The position numbers and the translations under genes are program-made. DNA of 64,000 bases from Nocardioides sp. (GTDB taxonomy: Bacteria; Actinomycetota; Actinomycetes; Propionibacteriales; Nocardioidaceae). Shown piece after piece: positions 62,547-64,000 of the stretch. The first letter of the stretch is position 1; every line of letters starts with the position of its first letter. Location of the stretch: contig JACJWV010000008.1 of NCBI GenBank assembly GCA_020636915.1, positions 62,001 to 126,000 on the forward strand. The letters are read 5' to 3'. The notes below the pieces were generated by a model. The model ran no database searches. It worked only from the letters and a program-made list of their open reading frames with translations, and was not told the DNA's origin.

Positions 62547-64000
62547 ATGGCCTATGTCTACGACTTCGCGCAGGGCACCAAGGAGCAGAAGGACCTGCTG
62601 GGCGGGAAGGGGGCCAACCTCGCGGAGATGACGCGGCTGGGGCTGCCCGTCCCGCCCGGCTTCACGATCTCGACCGATGCGTGCCGTGCGTTCCTCGCCG
62701 AGGGTGCGGAGCCGGCCGGCCTGGAGGAGGAGGTCGACGCCCATCTGCGCGCCCTGGAGGACCGGATGGGCCGGCGCCTCGGGGACCCCGCCGACCCGTT
62801 GCTGGTCTCGGTGCGCTCGGGGGCGAAGTTCTCGATGCCCGGGATGATGGAGACCGTCCTCGACGTGGGGCTCAACGACCAGTCGGTGGTCGGGCTCGCG
62901 GCCCAGAGTGGCGACGAGCGGTTCGCCGTCGACTCCTACCGCCGGTTGCTCCAGATGTTCGGCAGCACGGTGCTCGGTGTCGAGAGCGACGCGTTCGGTG
63001 ACCGTCTGGACGCGCTCAAGGCCGAGCGCGGGGTGGCCTCGGACGCGGACCTGACCGCCGAGGACCTGCGCTCCCTGGTCGAGCAGTTCAAGGTCGTGAT
63101 CCGCGAACACACCGGGACCGACTTCCCCCAGGACCCGCGCGAGCAGTTGCGCCACACGATCCGCGCCGTCTTCGAGTCGTGGAACACCCCGCGCGCCGCG
63201 CTCTACCGGCGGCACGAGCAGATCCCGGACGACCTGGGCACCGCGGTGAACATCCAGGCGATGGTCTTCGGCAACCGCGGCGAGACGTCCGGGTCCGGGG
63301 TGTGCTTCACGCGCGACCCGGCGACCGGCGAGCCGGGCGTGTACGGCGACTACCTGCAGAACGCCCAGGGCGAGGACGTCGTCGCGGGCATCCGCAACAC
63401 GATCCCACTGGCGGACCTCGCCCGGCTCGATCCCGCCTCCTACGAGCAGCTGATCTCGAACATGGAGCTCCTCGAGCAGCACTACCTCGACATGTGCGAC
63501 ATCGAGTTCACCATCGAGGAGGGCACGCTCTGGATGCTGCAGACGCGGGTCGGCAAGCGCACGGCCGAGGCAGCCGTGCGGATCGCGTGCGAGATGGTCG
63601 CGGAGGACTACATCGACCGGGACGACGCGCTGCTGCGCGTCAGCGGCAACCAGCTGGTGGCGCTCATGTTCCCCCGCTTCGCCCCCGACCCCGAGCGTCG
63701 CCCGATCGCCACCGGCATGAACGCCTCACCGGGCGCGGCCGTCGGCCGCGCGGTGCTCGACTCCGAGACCGCTGTCGCGTGGGCCGAGCGTGGCGAGCCC
63801 GTGATCCTGGTGCGCAAGGAGACCAACCCCGACGACCTCGCCGGGATGGTCGCTTCCCAGGGCGTGCTCACCAGTCGCGGCGGGAAGACCTCGCACGCGG
63901 CGGTCGTCGCCCGAGGTATGGGGCGCACCTGCGTGTGCGGCGCCGAGGCCATCGAGCTCGACCCGGCCAACCGCCGCTTCCAGGTCCGGGGCGGCCCGAC
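62547..64000 (+). CDS. ppdK: pyruvate, phosphate dikinase, N-terminal 484 residues
   Basis: Interconverts pyruvate and phosphoenolpyruvate using ATP/PPi. ATG at 62547; the gene runs off the right edge (family length about 880). Present are the ATP-grasp domain (YDFAQGTKEQKDLLGGKGANLAEM; VSVRSGAKFSMPGMMETVLDVG; GVCFTRDPATGEPGVYGDYL) and the swivelling phosphohistidine domain with GKTSHAAVVARGMGRTCVCG, catalytic His450. The barrel domain is outside. Its place beside stress-protein, PNPOx-like and CBS genes suggests induction in low energy or oxygen, when PPi-linked metabolism pays. Confidence 0.94.
   Translation, partial: MAYVYDFAQGTKEQKDLLGGKGANLAEMTRLGLPVPPGFTISTDACRAFLAEGAEPAGLEEEVDAHLRALEDRMGRRLGDPADPLLVSVRSGAKFSMPGMMETVLDVGLNDQSVVGLAAQSGDERFAVDSYRRLLQMFGSTVLGVESDAFGDRLDALKAERGVASDADLTAEDLRSLVEQFKVVIREHTGTDFPQDPREQLRHTIRAVFESWNTPRAALYRRHEQIPDDLGTAVNIQAMVFGNRGETSGSGVCFTRDPATGEPGVYGDYLQNAQGEDVVAGIRNTIPLADLARLDPASYEQLISNMELLEQHYLDMCDIEFTIEEGTLWMLQTRVGKRTAEAAVRIACEMVAEDYIDRDDALLRVSGNQLVALMFPRFAPDPERRPIATGMNASPGAAVGRAVLDSETAVAWAERGEPVILVRKETNPDDLAGMVASQGVLTSRGGKTSHAAVVARGMGRTCVCGAEAIELDPANRRFQVRGGP

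Overview
The window is a high-GC actinobacterial chromosome segment, most likely from a Nocardioides-like member of the Propionibacteriales. The grounds are about 70% GC, GTG starts and 1-4 nt stop/start overlaps, a PI-phosphate synthase, an SsgA-like protein, an F420-type reductase, and the conserved order alaS / aspS-hisS / rel-apt-secFD-yajC-ruvBAC-yebC-pdxTS-pgsA-HIT / thrS.

Layout. 1-5.5 kb (minus): aroE (cut by the edge), mltG, ruvX, alaS and two small membrane-anchored proteins. 5.6-13.4 kb (minus): rarA and an oligopeptide ABC transporter in the order oppC-A-B-D-F. 13.5-19.2 kb (minus): aspS, hisS, a metallo-beta-lactamase-fold hydrolase and a secreted, membrane-anchored serine protease with a zinc-ribbon tail. 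19.4-20.7 kb (plus): a DUF349 coiled-coil protein. 20.9-33.8 kb (minus): rel, apt, secF, secD, yajC, ruvB, ruvA, ruvC, yebC, pdxT, pdxS, pgsA. An AbiEi-like gene, flanked by two copies of a hairpin element, sits on the plus strand between ruvC and yebC. 33.9-36.2 kb: a ROK repressor and the 3' halves of a sugar permease and xylose isomerase joined head to head, the scar of a deletion or a misassembly. 36.2-42.7 kb: inositol monophosphatase-like protein, HIT protein, tandem acetyltransferases, two exported glycosidase-like proteins and thrS. 42.9-48.2 kb: F420 reductase, acetyltransferase, acyl-CoA synthetase, SsgA-like protein, class IV aminotransferase, and tRNA genes Val(CAC), Gly, Cys and Val.

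48.7-54.9 kb is the most novel part. A DUF4062 / STAND-like / TPR protein with a degenerate P-loop faces a two-gene operon encoding a SLOG-domain protein and a two-TM RCK channel with a C-terminal RyR domain. I propose a nucleotide-signal-gated membrane conflict system that resembles a TRPM channel split over two polypeptides. 55-64 kb: a DUF1254-type protein, a gene of unknown function behind a consensus-like LexA box, and a dormancy/stress cluster (three universal stress proteins, two PNPOx-like proteins, CBS-BON protein, pyruvate phosphate dikinase). Its two divergent promoters both carry GGGACC-type palindromes like DosR/DevR sites.

Quality. Frameshifts cluster at 17.6-17.8, 29.7-31.2, 34.1-34.2, 38.3-41.4 and 47.9-49.0 kb, where they break thrS, yebC and tRNA genes that should be essential, while more than 40 kb elsewhere is clean. 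Most are therefore probably sequence errors rather than pseudogenes. Several intergenic spacers hold long perfect palindromes.
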